NCBI GenBank assembly: GCA_003008705.1
Contig: PDUO01000112.1
Span: 2,099-66,098 of the forward strand
Origin: Pezicula radicicola
Taxonomy: Eukaryota; Ascomycota; Leotiomycetes; Helotiales; Dermateaceae
Length of the DNA stretch: 64,000 nt
Direction: 5' to 3'
A program made the position numbers and the translations under genes. The first letter of the stretch is position 1. Every line of letters starts with the position of its first letter. Shown in pieces: positions 1-12,622 of the stretch. The notes beneath the pieces were generated by a model that made no database searches, was not told the DNA's origin, and saw only the letters and a program-made list of their open reading frames with translations.

Positions 1-905
1 TATTTATTAAATAATAATAAAATAATAAACTATTATTATCTCTAGTACTAAAGTTAAATTACTAGTAGTATTATTTATTACTAAGCTTCTATTATAGATA
101 ATTTAGTTTTTTAAAACTATTAATTTTAATTTTATTATTAAGTTTATTATTTATATTAATAATATCTAAATTATAAACTTATTNTATAAAAATACTTTAT
201 AGTTTTAAACTAAATTAAAATATATAAATATCTATTAATACTAATTATAATAAGAAGTTTAATAAGATTAAATTTATATTAAATAAATATCTAATACTAA
301 TATAATAATAAATAGATTAACTAAGGAATTACTATATTAAAAGTATAAAATATTTATTTAATAACTTAGTCTAATTAATATATCTAACTAGATTAAGTCT
401 AGTTAATAGATATTTAGAGTATTATTTAAAAGAGTCTTTTTCTTCTTTTACTTCTTCTCTTTCTCTTTCTTTATTCTATAGTAAACTCTATTATTATTAT
501 AGTCTATATAGTAAATTATTATTTAATTTTAAAACTTAATTACTATTACTATTATTAAAATATACTAAGTCTAGATATATAACTTTTATACTAATTTATA
601 CTTTAAATTTAATACTAATAGTTTATAAAATAATTTAAATTTAACCTCTTATTTAGTTAAATCTAGAGAGGTATATTACTAAATATAATAATATTACTAT
701 TTATTTAGAAACTATAAATATAGTTTATATTTAGTTTATACTATAGATAAGCTAATAATATTAGTTAGATAATTAATTTCTAAGTATTTTATATATAAGA
801 AGATTATTTCTCTAATACTATATAAGTTGTTTTAGTATTAATAATTACTTACTCTTGTTTATATATATATACTCTTATTTTACTACCTATATAGAATTAA
901 GCAAC
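1..905. repeat. Extremely AT-rich, probably RIP-degraded block
   Basis: Almost entirely A and T, with G and C mostly inside CTAG-like words. Stops are frequent in every frame and no coding segment or RNA gene is visible. One ambiguous base lies at 184. Such blocks in filamentous ascomycetes usually derive from transposons destroyed by repeat-induced point mutation. The parent element cannot be recognised here. The block grades into mixed-composition DNA near 900. Confidence 0.7.
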
Positions 906-3900
906 CATCTCTTGACTTCTGATCTATATATTCGTTAATATATTCTACTATTTAGTAATATTGTTCGTACTAATCCACCTATCATATACACTATAAATAC
1001 AATCAACAACGGATGAACGAATGCATGATTGTACTCGCTATCTCTCAGAAAGCTGGGATGGTCGGTGAGATTCATAAATAAGTGAAGAAAGGTATGATAT
1101 CCTCCTGTCTATATAGCCTTCAAGAAATCTTCGATAAGACATTGGAAATTGCCGACGTTAATTAAGCCAGTAAATACAGTATATCCTTAAATCTCGAGTA
1201 CTCTAGCTAATTCGAGGAATGCGAACTTTATTGTAGTATTGTCCTAAAGTAGGCGCAAACTTTAAAGCAAGTTGTTTTGAAAAATCTCCTTGTTCTCTAA
1301 GTTAGGATATTCTCTGAACTTGTTAGTATCAAGGCGGAGACCTGGATTCGAAGTTTCTTAAGTCAAGCCTGCCGGGATTTCGTTGTGGTCTTCGTTTGTT
1401 AATGCTACTGAGAGAGAGAGAGAGAGAGAGACTGGCACCAGCTTTGCCTTTTTGGAGAGCTTGTGATCTGTAGCGAGCAGCATAGACGGTGCTAGTGTAA
1501 ATTGTCGGCTGATGATGTTCCATTGAAAATATTGCAGATAAGGGGGTCCATCAAGCTTTCATGATAGAAGGATAATATCTCTGTAGTTCCATTTGTAGGA
1601 GCTCCATGGTAAATCTTGGCTTTCCCTTCAGATGAGAGATCTCTTACGGAAGCAGGAGCTTGTGTTTCACCCGGCCCTGCGGACAATGAAAATGCAAAGA
1701 CATGGTTAGACTGTATGGAAGAGATGGTCTTTATCGATGATGATTTTGGTAGCGACCTCCTCTCTCCTTCGGAGGGGCCCCTCTTCGACCTGTCACAAAC
1801 CAGTGAAAAGTATAGACTCTTCAGGCTACTTATATAGTGTACCTTTACTAGAACTGGGAAAGCACCGATTCTAGTAAACGATGTATCCGATAGTATCACT
1901 ATAGTACTATTATTTCAGTAAGCCCCTGAAATAATCGTAGGCAGACTTATATTAACTACCGAATAGGTTGCCAGAGACATTGGCATCGCTACTACACAAC
2001 ACCTAAACTACAGCCAATAGCCTAAGTACGAATTCAAATGGAACGACTTTGTAGCTAGAGAAGAGCTTAGCCTGTAAGAAGGAATTACTAAATTAATTCT
2101 CAACTGCTGATCCTTGCAGGACCTTCCTCTAGGTATTCTTGCTTGATTCTACTTTCGTTATATTCAACAACCTTCCACCTCGAATGGTAATTATGGAAAT
2201 GAAGATGTATATGGCCTGTCCAGAGGCTTGCTTTCAAGCGACGACAGCCTGTGGGTGCGTTAAGTAGATTCAACGCTAGATACTGGATGAGGCCCTTTTT
2301 ACAAAATGTCTTTCCGCTTAGCGACCGAGGCACTCTGTAGGGAAGGTTTGGCTTAGGATATACGCCAAACCATTGCGGAACTAGGACCACTTAATTTATT
2401 TACAATAACCTTAGGTAAGTACCTTTTTAGGCTTAAGTTGGTTCTAATGTAGGTACTAAGCCTAAACCAGCGGCTTATTCCCTAATCTTCCAACACTAGA
2501 ATTTATCCCTATACTACGGTAGACAGCGATAATCTGACACTAGTAGACACGTGGAAAAGAATTGGGCTCAGGTACTACGCTCTAGAATTCTGGCTGCTTG
2601 CAGACGTCATCATGGGTCGGATATCAGCACTAAACGCTTAGCAGTAGGGGAGTAATGCATACGGAGGCCTGGAACCAATCACAAGTCTAGATTGGAATAT
2701 AATATCTCTACTACCTTAAGGTTATAGTGACTAGTTTACATTCGCTGTTTGTTGCTTATCGTAGTCGGACTCCTCTCGGAGTCCGAAATAGAGTCCTCAA
2801 GCTATAGTTTACAGGCTCTTATAAATCTGGTTTATTGTTGCATCGGCCTTCGGACTCCAGGGCAGGTTGGGAGAGGTCCAAAAACTCCTTCAGAGAACGC
2901 CCTAGGCGTAGTCGCTGAGCGTAGGGAATGGGGTTTGAGCCGAAGCGGGGGTTCGCAGCACCTGTAAGTATACCACGCCTCTACCATTTCCTCCTTCGTC
3001 TTCCTCCTCTCTTCCCGGCAGTTGTTAGAGAACATCTCACCTAAAATAGACGACAGGATCACTTCGCTACTTTTATCCGGTGCTAGGGTACTAAGCACAA
3101 GGGGAGACATCGTAACCTCGAACCTTTTTTTTATATAGATTCGGACACTTAATAGCCTAGCCTTTACCTCAACGTAGGTAATACCAATATGTATAAATGG
3201 TTGTATTCTCACCTAATCGATAACAACGAAGATATAACCAACAATATCGTAGTACTCTTAGGCTCTTTTCCCTACCCCCACCCCCTCCCCCGACCTCTAC
3301 CTCTACCTCTTCCACGAGGTCTTTCACCCCTCACCGCCGCTGCAACTGCCGCTGTGTGCTATCCCAGGTCTAGGAACCATAGTAACGCCCGTCGGAAGAG
3401 AGGTTTTCTTACCAAGAGCCCCCTTTGGTCTAAATTTCCCCTTTACTACATCTAGATTAAGATGTATAATAACTTAACGCCCAGCCGGCAGTTTAATACC
3501 GTCCCCGCGGCTATAAAACCAGTGAGAATAGATATCTATAGGCAAAACCATCCCGCCACCCCGCAGTCGCAGGGTTCGGGAGGTGGTTCGTCTGTAATTC
3601 GAGCTTTTTAGGCTACAATCTTCCGTAGGGCGAAGGTATAAACGAAGCCTATAACTTATACCGAAAGGGGGATTTAGATAGAATATTGTGGTTGAATTCT
3701 CTCGTTTGCCAGGGTATCGCACCCAAAGTATAACCTAAAGTCCTTCCTATTACTATCCTTTTCTGTGCTTCGTATGACTACGCAATAGCCTTGATTCCGG
3801 ACATAATCTTAACAATATACAAGGGCGGTAGGGATATCTAGGAACTCGGTTTAAGAGGGAGGAGGACCAAAGACTAAGTGAGAGTTCATAGTAGAGTCGG

Positions 3901-5160
3901 TTAAATATTTGGAGAATACAGATGGAAGAGATGCCAGGGGATAGCGAAGGGAGGTGGGAGACTTAATACTACGTATAATGATCACCTAGGAATACTAGTC
4001 AACAACAACAGAACCGCTAGCATACTACCCACATTCCTAACCTTATTGTTTGGAATGAAGTATTCCAAAGTGGTCGGTGAGTGCTATTGATAATGCACTC
4101 TAGCTACTAGAAAGCCCTAATTTCGGTGCGATTTCAGTAATAATTGCAGCATCTTTGCATAGGTCGTATACAAATTTAGTGAATCTCAAATGCCACAGAG
4201 ACCTCTACTTCTTAGCATTAACAAATGGCATCACAAAAAGTACTTAACAGCGTTGTGAGGGATCGCAGCCTTTACTGATGTCTCGCTGTTGGTACTAATG
4301 CCAAACTACCGCTCTCGGCTGATTCTTTCACCACTAATAGGCTCGATAATTCTCGTCTCTGATTTAGATATAGTAGAAAAGCAACCCGTAGCTCATGACC
4401 TGTCACTTCTCACATCCGCAGGAACCAACTCGCACTGTTCAGGCTGACCTCCCTGATAGCTGAACTTTACGCACGAACCAGTATTAGGTATACAACTAGC
4501 TATCCCTGAGTGGCACGAAGGTGATTTCACCGCCATACATGCTTGTTAAGTGAAGTGAGAACACGCTAGAAAATTAGGCTCGAGCTCCACTCTCCATCGA
4601 GCTAACATGCCTAGAAAAATGTATATAAATAACGTATTAAACTGTATATAATAATTTCAAGTTATAGGTTTTAGTATCCTGTTTCTAGGATCTCGATAAT
4701 TTTATATATTACTTTTAAACAAGTCTATAAATAATAATAGAAGCTATTAGAAGCTTTCTAGACTTTATAATTATTATATAGAGATTAGATAGTAGTAGAA
4801 ATAGTATTATATATTATCTAGAGAGGAGAAGAAAAGTGAGTAAGAGTAGCTTTATATATATTAAAAGGTGCTCTTAAGCGAGCTTAGAAGAGGTATATAA
4901 CTAGAATATATAATGCGCATATAACATGCAAGTCCTATGATAGCACCTAATACATTTAACACAAGGCAGCCCCATTTCTCCAATCCTCTATCGAAAAGGA
5001 TGGATACGGATAGGCTGTGAGATTGATTAGGTCTAACAGCGGACTCACTTGTCCGTGGGCAGGCATAACTCTGCACGACTCCGCTTAGTTAAGGTACTAA
5101 AACCAAGACATCAGGACTCACATTGCGTTCTTCGTTAACCTATCTTGTACGAGTTGATCT
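906..5160. other. Decayed intergenic DNA, no supported gene
   Basis: Only short shadow reading frames are present and none shows a recognisable domain. A GA dinucleotide tract lies near 1410-1430, a CT/CCTCTA-rich tract near 3280-3320, and a second very AT-rich patch at about 4620-4860. The many CTA/TAG/TTA words suggest long-term C-to-T decay. I see nothing else to support. Confidence 0.5.
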
Positions 5161-5162
5161 AG

Positions 5163-7134
5163 CTAGTCCCTTTCCATACCTTTGTCGGTCTGATCATCAG
5201 GTACGCCTGGGCTCCACGCATCGGCTTCCAATACAGCCACGGATTCGCCATCAGAAGCACATTTGGTCGTGACGACGCTATACGACCAGTCTTCCGCGTG
5301 CGTCGCCTCAGGTCGCCACATAAACCAAGCTCGTATGTTGGCGTCGGTGTGGATGTACGGATGTGTTTCACTGTTTGCAGAGGTGTTAGTTCCGGTATCG
5401 TTGCAGAATTCGATCTCGAAGGAGGAAGACTTGCTTGAAAGTAACAAAGGTCGCATTCGGAATGGCGGACCAGTACTTGACGGAAACTTCTGGTACAATC
5501 AGCTTGGCGCCCAAGGCAACGTACTCAGGTGCTCCTCCAGAGTGGTCGCGGTGGTGATGCGTCGGCTGTCCCGATGATTTATGTCAGCTCCATGTCCCAC
5601 CAGACGCACCAGAACCCGACAGGGTACCTACCCATAGATGCGTGATGGGCTTCTTCAAATTCTTAGCGATCCATTGGATCACATTGCTGGTCCACTGTGG
5701 CGGGGCATCACAAACGATGACCTCGTTCTCGAACTCGATGATCATCTGTTTGACGCCCATGGTACCGTTGTCCAATATGACCCAGTGCAGAGATGGGAGG
5801 CCGGGAACCGGCTGCTCGATGTTCGAGTCGTTGATAGTGGGATCGGTGATTCCGGACCAGACCAGATTGGAGCTCCACTCGCCGATCATGGCATGTGATA
5901 TACCCTGCACTTTGTTGGGTGCTGCTTTGGGGGTTATGCTCTGGTCCTCGCGTAGTCCGTCGAAGAAACCTGTGGGGAAATCAGTGTTCACTGCAACGGA
6001 ATCGATGACGAAGTCTTCGAGAACTGCGTCGATGTCCTGGGATGGGCAACTGTAGATTGATTGTATGCGATGAGGGAATATGATACCATTGACGGGCTTG
6101 AAATCGCTTAGGTAGAGGTCGTTTGTTGACAGTCCGAAGATGGGGTGTTCTTCCGTCGTGCGGATGATGTATGGGAGGTCATTCGAGGGATACAGTATGA
6201 CCGCAACATCAAGGTCAGCATCATAAACTGTTGTTGTCAGATGGAATTTTACTTCCGCAAGCAAGGGTCTTATTTACCGCCTGTGGTGTTGATCCCGTTG
6301 ATATTAAACTCGGAGGCTAAGGTGCTATTGCTGGATTTCATCTTACGAGCTTGTAAGTACGACTTCATAACAAAGGAACAGAGCGCAGCTCACCTTTAAC
6401 AATAAGGCTGGCGACAACATCTCTCCGTGGTGGACAAGGTATTCCGCTAATGCAGCTACAAAGGTGAGTTATGGCATTGAACTTCTCCTATGGGTAGGCA
6501 AGATGAACTAACAGTCTGTATATCCAGAAGCCAGGTCTGGAGGCAAGAAGATCTGGTTGTTGCCTCGAACATAGCAAGCGAAGCCATTACTTCCACCTCG
6601 GACTACGAGGGAGTAATCGAATGGTTCGAGCTTAGGGCTTCCCCAGGTCCAGAAGTTCCCTAGTGTAAAATATCTATCGATGCGCTGTTCCAATATGCCG
6701 TTTGAAAGCCGAAACGAGACGTTCTGCTGGCCAGCGTTCGCAATAGTAGTGTCGGCTCGTCTCAGACTGTAGCTTTCCATGAGGCTTCTCGAGCGGTAGA
6801 GACTGTCCATGTTCACGGTTATTCTCGGATATAACAGGATATAGGCACGGGGTACAGACATACTTCAAGGATTGGTAAGTGACCCCAGTCAGGTTGCTGA
6901 GGGAATCTCCGCCCAGAGCACTCAGTGCTCGATCGATAACATCTTGGGCAGAAAGACCGGACTCTATCAGTGAACTCGTAGCTACTGAATAACATATTGA
7001 GAAAGCGATGGTTAAGATGTAGGTGATTATATTGAAGGCTTTAAAAGATACAACTTTGTGGTAAGGTTCGAATAGTGAATATACAAAGAGGTGGATGAGT
7101 GAGTACTCTGACCTTTAGAAATAGTTGGCAACAT
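5163..7134 (-). CDS. Secreted metallo-beta-lactamase-fold hydrolase, multi-exon, last residues possibly cut by a nonsense codon
   Basis: This encodes a metallo-beta-lactamase-superfamily protein of roughly 400 residues. The inferred start is the ATG at 7132-7134. After splicing, a hydrophobic N-terminal segment (AFNIITYILTIAFSICYSVA) looks like a signal peptide. The family's zinc-binding HxHxDH motif is read as THHHRDHSGG once the intron at 5566-5631 is removed. Introns I can place are 7039-7112, 6803-6863, 6456-6512, 5566-5631 and a GC-AG intron at 5371-5434; two more fall between about 6260 and 6400. Conserved-looking stretches include RSRSLMESYSL, CYVRGNNQIFLP and the C-terminal EADAWSPG. 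After the TAG at 5163-5165 the same frame continues as LDQLVQDRLTKN, so the stop may be a TGG-to-TAG change in a conserved tail. The substrate is unknown. The family call is firm; exact exon ends are inferred. Confidence 0.72.
5371..5434 (-). other. GC-AG intron in the metallo-beta-lactamase-fold gene
   Basis: On the minus strand a GCAAGT donor and a CAG acceptor bound 64 bases containing the branch-like word CTAAC. Removing it joins ...ATFVTF with NETHPYIH in one frame. Without splicing, the upstream frame ends in TAA inside the segment. Confidence 0.6.
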
Positions 7135-7307
7135 TGCTGATTTATACCTATATACCAACTGTAAAATTACTTACTGTACACTTCTTCCCTTAACTCGTTC
7201 TCTAAGATTGTTAGTGTAAAAGTTGTAGCTCGCTTATTAATATATAGTAATCGCATCTAACCAGCTTATGAAGCGACGAAATTAACCCCTCCTTTTTCTG
7301 TCGGCAA

Positions 7308-7424
7308 TAAGAAAATCCAACTTTGGGTTTCTTAGTTGTTTATAAACTTTGTTAGCTGAGCCTCCAGACCCACAAAAATGTAGGGATAGCTGTGGGGTAC
7401 TTAACCCAAAGTTGGATTTTCTTA
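7308..7424. mobile_element. MITE-like element 1 with 20-bp terminal inverted repeats and TA target site
   Basis: Bases 7308-7329 and 7403-7424 are perfect 22-base inverted repeats. The outer TA on each side reads as a duplicated TA target, leaving a 113-base element whose ends begin AGAAAATCCAAC. TA targets and short inverted ends are typical of non-autonomous Tc1/mariner-type elements. There is no coding capacity. It lies just upstream of the metallo-beta-lactamase-fold gene. The perfect arms in decayed surroundings suggest recent insertion, or constraint on a hairpin. Confidence 0.65.
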
Positions 7425-7738
7425 GAAATAGTGGGATATTTAGGTTTATTTAGGTTAAAATAATAAGTAGCTTTCGGTCTATAAACGGAGACTAGCTTTT
7501 ATAATAACAGGCTTTCTCTTTCGGGCTGATACTATTTGTGGTGCATTATTAATTTAACCTATAGATTAAATAGATCTTTAATAAAGTAAACTAGAATACG
7601 AGCGGGCTAGTCGGGTAATGCCTTAGGCCCTACATTTTAAGAAGCTATATAAGCCGGTATAACCGGCATTACCTAAATACCTCTAATATATCATTATCCT
7701 ATTGTTATCCTATTATTAGTTATACTTTTCGTAGATAC

Positions 7739-7986
7739 TATCCCTAAATGAAGGTTATTCACCCTGGGCGTACAAGGGGTACGACAGGGGCGTTCAGCGA
7801 GTAAAATCTACTGCTTCGTAGGGTAGTAAGCCTCTCGAAGTTTCTATAAGCACCCTAGCCTTTACGAACAGACCAATTTTTGGCCTGTGCAACAAGGCAG
7901 GCAAGGACTTCCGACCACTTAGAGTATACCCTTCGAGCCCCGACACACAGACAGGCCCGAATAACCTTCATTTACGGGGGGGATAG
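7739..7986. mobile_element. MITE-like element 2 with imperfect terminal inverted repeats and TA target site
   Basis: The left end reads TATCCCTAAATGAAGGTTATTC. The right end is its complement with a few extra bases in a G run (GAATAACCTTCATTTACG followed by G residues and GATA). Both sides are bounded by TA. The element is about 244 bases and has no reading frame. It looks like a second non-autonomous TA-targeting element, unrelated in end sequence to the one at 7308. Confidence 0.55.
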
Positions 7987-8199
7987 TAGATAAGGTAGAT
8001 GCGGGGTAAAAACTCTTAATATAATGATATTATAGCGATTTAGAGTAACAAGTTTTGGCCGGGGCGGGCCGCCACTCGGTCACGTAAGCCCCTTTGTGTC
8101 ACGTGACCTTTACTTACCGGCCTCTCGTTCCAAGAAGTTTTCTTTCGGGACTTCACTTACTAGAACGACTTGTAAGAAATCAGGAAGTTGGTAATTGTT

Positions 8200-9300
8200 A
8201 ATTGGATCGGACATTAACATAAACTGATTCTTACATCCAGGTACATGGTTAGGTAGCCTGCACAGAATTTGGGCTTTAGTTTATAGAACTTTCTTGTGTT
8301 CACGAACCTGTTTAGGGGCCTGTACAATATTCGGGATTTTACTTGTAGGCGCTGGTTTATAGAAATGCGTATTACCTGTAGTGACTGGCTCCTAGATTTG
8401 TGAACGTATATTTTCTATGTAGTCTTCGGATTTTGACTTAGATAGGACTCCTCTTGGATCTGTAAACTCATTTGCAGAGTATGTATAATCTTGTAGCTTT
8501 GAATTAAATGTAGAGGACTGCCCCTTGGGTTTGTGACCGCTTTTCTAGGAGTCTGTATTACCTTCGGGCTCTGATTTACATGAACGAATCAGTGAATAAA
8601 CTAGTATGATCTATCTATAGGAACTACTCTCTTTCCTTTGAGCAACATGCCTGTATACTTATGCTTATGAGAACTTGTCTTTGTAAATGTATATACAAGG
8701 TTGGTCCTATCCTCTTACTTATAGAAATGAAGTTATACAACGAGAAGTTCTACAACAAGATGTTCTGTATATATGATTACTAATAAGCGTTGCTCTCCCC
8801 TTGCAGTAACCCACTATCTTTACTTTGGGAATATGTTATCTTTGTAAACATCTTCGCAAGGTTGGTTACATCCTCCTGCTTACTTACCGGAATGTAGAAT
8901 TCTGAAAATAATTATCCTTATTCTTTTTCTTCCCTGAACTCGCACTTGAGAATTAATAATTTATTGTAGTAAAAGCTACTTTCTCGAATCTCGAATAGTT
9001 TTAGGGCTCTTGTATAAAATCACACTTCGGATTGTATAGTATATCCGGTTTGCTGTAAATAGATACTCTATTAAATTAGAATCATTCTGGTGCTTTGGCT
9101 TGTATGAAATTATATTTAATTTCAAGAACCTGTTTGTAGTAAAGGTTACCTTATCGAATCTTAAATGCAACTTGTGCGCGTATTTGCATGAACTTACACT
9201 TGAGATTAAGGAACCTGTTCGCAGCAAAGGCTATTTTATCGAATCTTGAATAAATTAGGTGCTCTTACTTGTATGAAGTCACACCTTAGACTATACATCC
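8200..9300. repeat. Degenerate tandem repeat array (about 70-85 bp units)
   Basis: Related phrases recur in order. Versions of 'gaacctgtttgtagtaaaggttaccttatcgaatc' occur near 8960, 9048, 9133 and 9218, about 85 bases apart. Earlier copies near 8290-8590 share 'gatttgtgaacg...ttcgggctctgatttac'. Two copies of 'caaggttggt...atcctc...cttac' lie 180 bases apart near 8695 and 8875. Copies are too diverged to set unit ends by eye. No gene is seen here. Confidence 0.5.
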
Positions 9301-11380
9301 TAGTTATATTTAATTGAATGTCAACGAAGCTAGGTACTTACATCCTTTTAAGTTATGCTTATCTAGGGAACTAGGTTATCGAGTGCATAGTTAAATCTAC
9401 AGTAGTAGATACCACCACACTTGTAAACCCTTGCTTTTGCGATCAGAGGCCCTGTTTAAAGTAGATTGTACTCTAATCATTCCTGTGTAAACTATTTCCT
9501 CGCGTAATGTGATATAATACCGGTCTAGGGGCTATCTTTATAATTTGTATAATTGGGAAGTTTTAGCTTATACATATGCCTACACTAATTCCCTTTTTTG
9601 TTAGCTTATAAACCGAATTGTAGCCCGCTGTCCGGCTTTACCGCCCCTAGTGTTTCTAGAATCATAATGGTTGTATGTGTTTTACTAATTGGTAACTAGT
9701 AGGTAGTAGTCTAAGCTGTTTTATCGGTCCTTATTTAGCTAGTTTAATTGCTAACATATAATAGAGGTTCCAGAAAACTCTATAGATCGGATAGTGGTAC
9801 TAATCTTTATAAGTCTAGCTCGTTGTATTTCTAAGTATACCTTTCTCGCTTAATATTCCAGTGTTAGCAAACTGAGAATTGGATTCTTTACTATCTACCT
9901 ATAGTTTAAGAATTTATGTATTATTATACAGGTCCTATCCTACTAGTACATGTTATTTAGATTTAGGTAATCCCTAAATTTTCCAAAGGCACTTCCTCGT
10001 TTATTATTCTCTCATATTATTACCACTTATTGCTTCGCTTAACTTTTTCAACTGTAACACGTGGTACACACACCAATCTTTCTGCTAACGTACTTGGGCT
10101 TCTTTCCTTGAAATTTTCTTCTGTTATTGGCTGTGGCGCTCAGTCCTTAATACTGCAAGTTCGCAGGAATGCGATCTATAGATGTTTGTGTTGTGTGTTT
10201 GGCGGAAGCATATTCCGACACGTTTATTTTTAGCTGAATATAGGACTTCAAAGTTTACCCATTTGATTACAAGTAAGTAAACGATCTTTGAATTGTCCGG
10301 TGTTAATTAGATATAAGTACTAATAATTCGTTCCTAACAGGCAGCGTGATATCTTTTCCCTTGACCTTGCACACACAAAGCCTTGAGCTATTTTATTAGA
10401 GCGAAGATCTTTAGATATATTAATAAATAATAACTTTCGAGTGACTATTAGATGCTGATTACCAACCCCAATAACAGGCCATAAAGATGTTTTTCTTACA
10501 CTTAATTCCGACATCTATTACCCACCTTAGACTAAATGTTATCTTACACCATGCTGTTTTCTTCAACACATCACCCACACTAGCAGGCAGACACAAAGGT
10601 TATCTTGTACTGTGTATTTGATCCACTTAGTGCAGTCATTGGTTCCACCTGATCAATACCTTCATTATGCAAGAAGCGGATTTATGCTCCTTAAAATATT
10701 CGATCAATCCGGTTATACATGCCGCGCCGAAACTCCTAGTATTATATGCGAACGAGCTGTCGAAGTTTTATCCAGGGAACACTACATTCAGCCAATGTTC
10801 CATCCAGCCAAGGTTCCTTGTTCGAGATGTGATTTGCAACCGATTCAAAATACACTCGAGTAAAAAGTCGCGTTCTCTCGATATCCATAACGGCTCTAGA
10901 CTAAAGACCATCTAGAAAGTCGACAGATCCGGCACTGCAATCCTTGTCGTCTTTATTGGAACCCCTGAAATTTCACACGCATCGAAGACCACCAAAACCC
11001 CTGAAACACAAATGGATTTTCTCTAGCATTAATTATATTACCGGCAGAGATTTCTGGATCTTTCCACTTGGCAGCAGCAGTGCCATCGACATCAGCTTCA
11101 AGTGTGCCGTTGGCATTCACTCCCGTTACTCAGAATTGCCAGTAACAGCACTTATCCTCTCAGCCACAGTCTCTATGGCATCAACCCATTCCAGGCCGGA
11201 TACCGTATGAATCATGTTTTCAGAACCGCCGGAGCCCGAGCCTCTCAATCTCTCACTCGCCGCTACTTGGGAGGTTCTGTAATGATATTCTTGACGCCAA
11301 GATATCTTGCAGATAAGAGATGTTCACATTTGAAAGCCTTGCCACGTAAGTCCAAATACACCACTCAATTCAAAAGTTAG
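9301..11380. other. Decayed sequence without a recognisable gene
   Basis: Short open frames exist (for example 10612-10863 on the plus strand, 83 residues, with a Cys-Ser-Arg-Cys near its end), but none matches a family I recognise and both strands are stop-rich. Some stretches near 10600-11380 have more balanced composition and may be remnants of an unidentified gene. No RNA gene is seen. Confidence 0.35.
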
Positions 11381-11790
11381 AACCTACCTACGACTTTATT
11401 TATGTGTCTTCTACCAATAACTAAACTTTTCTACTCAACCTTACCTACTACTCAAGTTAAAAGCCACCACTTATGTTAAAACCCACTCCTTCGTTACCTT
11501 CTATTAATATTCGAAATTGTCCTAAATCTATCACTCGTGTTAAAACATACCACTAAAGTCAAAATTGCCATCACTTTATTCAGATGCCTTATACCACTTA
11601 TGACAAAAACTTGCTTTTCAAACCACCCACTACTCGGTTCAAACCCACCACTCATTAAAAGCCGCTACTCAAGTCAATAAAACTATAACTTAATTCATAT
11701 GCTTCCAACTTAAGTTCAAACCTCACTTCTCAACATAACAAACAGATTAAGTTCAAGCCACCTTGCAAGTGTAAAAAAAAAAAAAGAAGA
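11380..11790. repeat. Degenerate repeats rich in ACCACTC / AAGTTAAAA words
   Basis: Similar phrases of the type 'actttattcatatgcctt...accactactcaagttcaaacccaccact' recur near 11390, 11570 and 11690, interleaved with shorter copies. Spacing is irregular (about 90-180 bases). The stretch is followed by an A-rich tract at about 11774-11810. Nothing codes here. Confidence 0.4.
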
Positions 11791-12154
11791 GAAAAAAACT
11801 AAACTCTACACTACGCGAGCCAAAAGAAAACAAGCAACTGGAGTTTAAAAAAAAGCTCACCACTCTTTTCAATAAAGTCTTCAATCAAAATATCAAGACC
11901 TATAACTCAAAATACACCCAGTTCCCACCCATTTAAGCGAGTCAGCCAGCTAACTAGCCAAATGAAAGACTAAAAAGAAGCCACCCCCTTGCCCGCCCTT
12001 GTCCTATTAAGTTATTTTTTGTTTTTGTTTTTCAAAACTCTAGAACAAAGATCCTCGCATATCAGCCTTCCACTTTCTCTTATAACACTGCTTAAGTGTG
12101 TCCCTCTTCTGAGGCGACTTCATCCAAAGAATCCCAATCATCTCATCATTCTCT

Positions 12155-12190
12155 TCCTCTTCCTCTTCCTCTTCCTCTTCCTCTTTCTCA
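12155..12190. repeat. CTCTTC/TTCCTC simple repeat
   Basis: A six-base CTCTTC-type tandem tract runs through 12155-12186. It produces low-complexity Leu/Phe or Glu frames on both strands, which I do not treat as genes. The surrounding 11.8-12.6 kb is AT- and pyrimidine-rich and shows no supported gene. Confidence 0.7.
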
Positions 12191-12622
12191 CTATCCAACG
12201 CACAAGCCAAGAACTGACACTCAATCAAATTTCTCTCTAACCATTTCTTCCTTTCCCTCCTCTCTTTCTCTTCCATCTTAAGATTCTTCTTCTATGAAGC
12301 GTTCCCCTCCCCTCGCCCAGAAGAGAGCGCCCCACTTCCTTTTTAAGGAAGAAGAGGTGTCCCCCTTCTGATATTTCTTCTGATATTTAATTAAAAACAA
12401 GAATTCATCCCAGGCGGCTCGATGTCCGATGAGATATGCTTGTATGGACTTGATATCCTTTCTCACATCGGCGAGCGTAGTCAAGAGATATGAAATACTT
12501 GATCTATTGAAAGCTCTCGGTTCAAAGTCCCTTGCGCTACTGGTACTACTACACCCAAATGAGAGGAGGGATAGCCACCTTGACTAATCTTGAAATGGAT
12601 GATCCTTCTTCTATCCTTTTAG

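Noticed and set aside
12494..12535. T-arm-like string GGTTCAAAGTCCC, possible tRNA
   Set aside because: No matching acceptor, D or anticodon stems could be folded around it.
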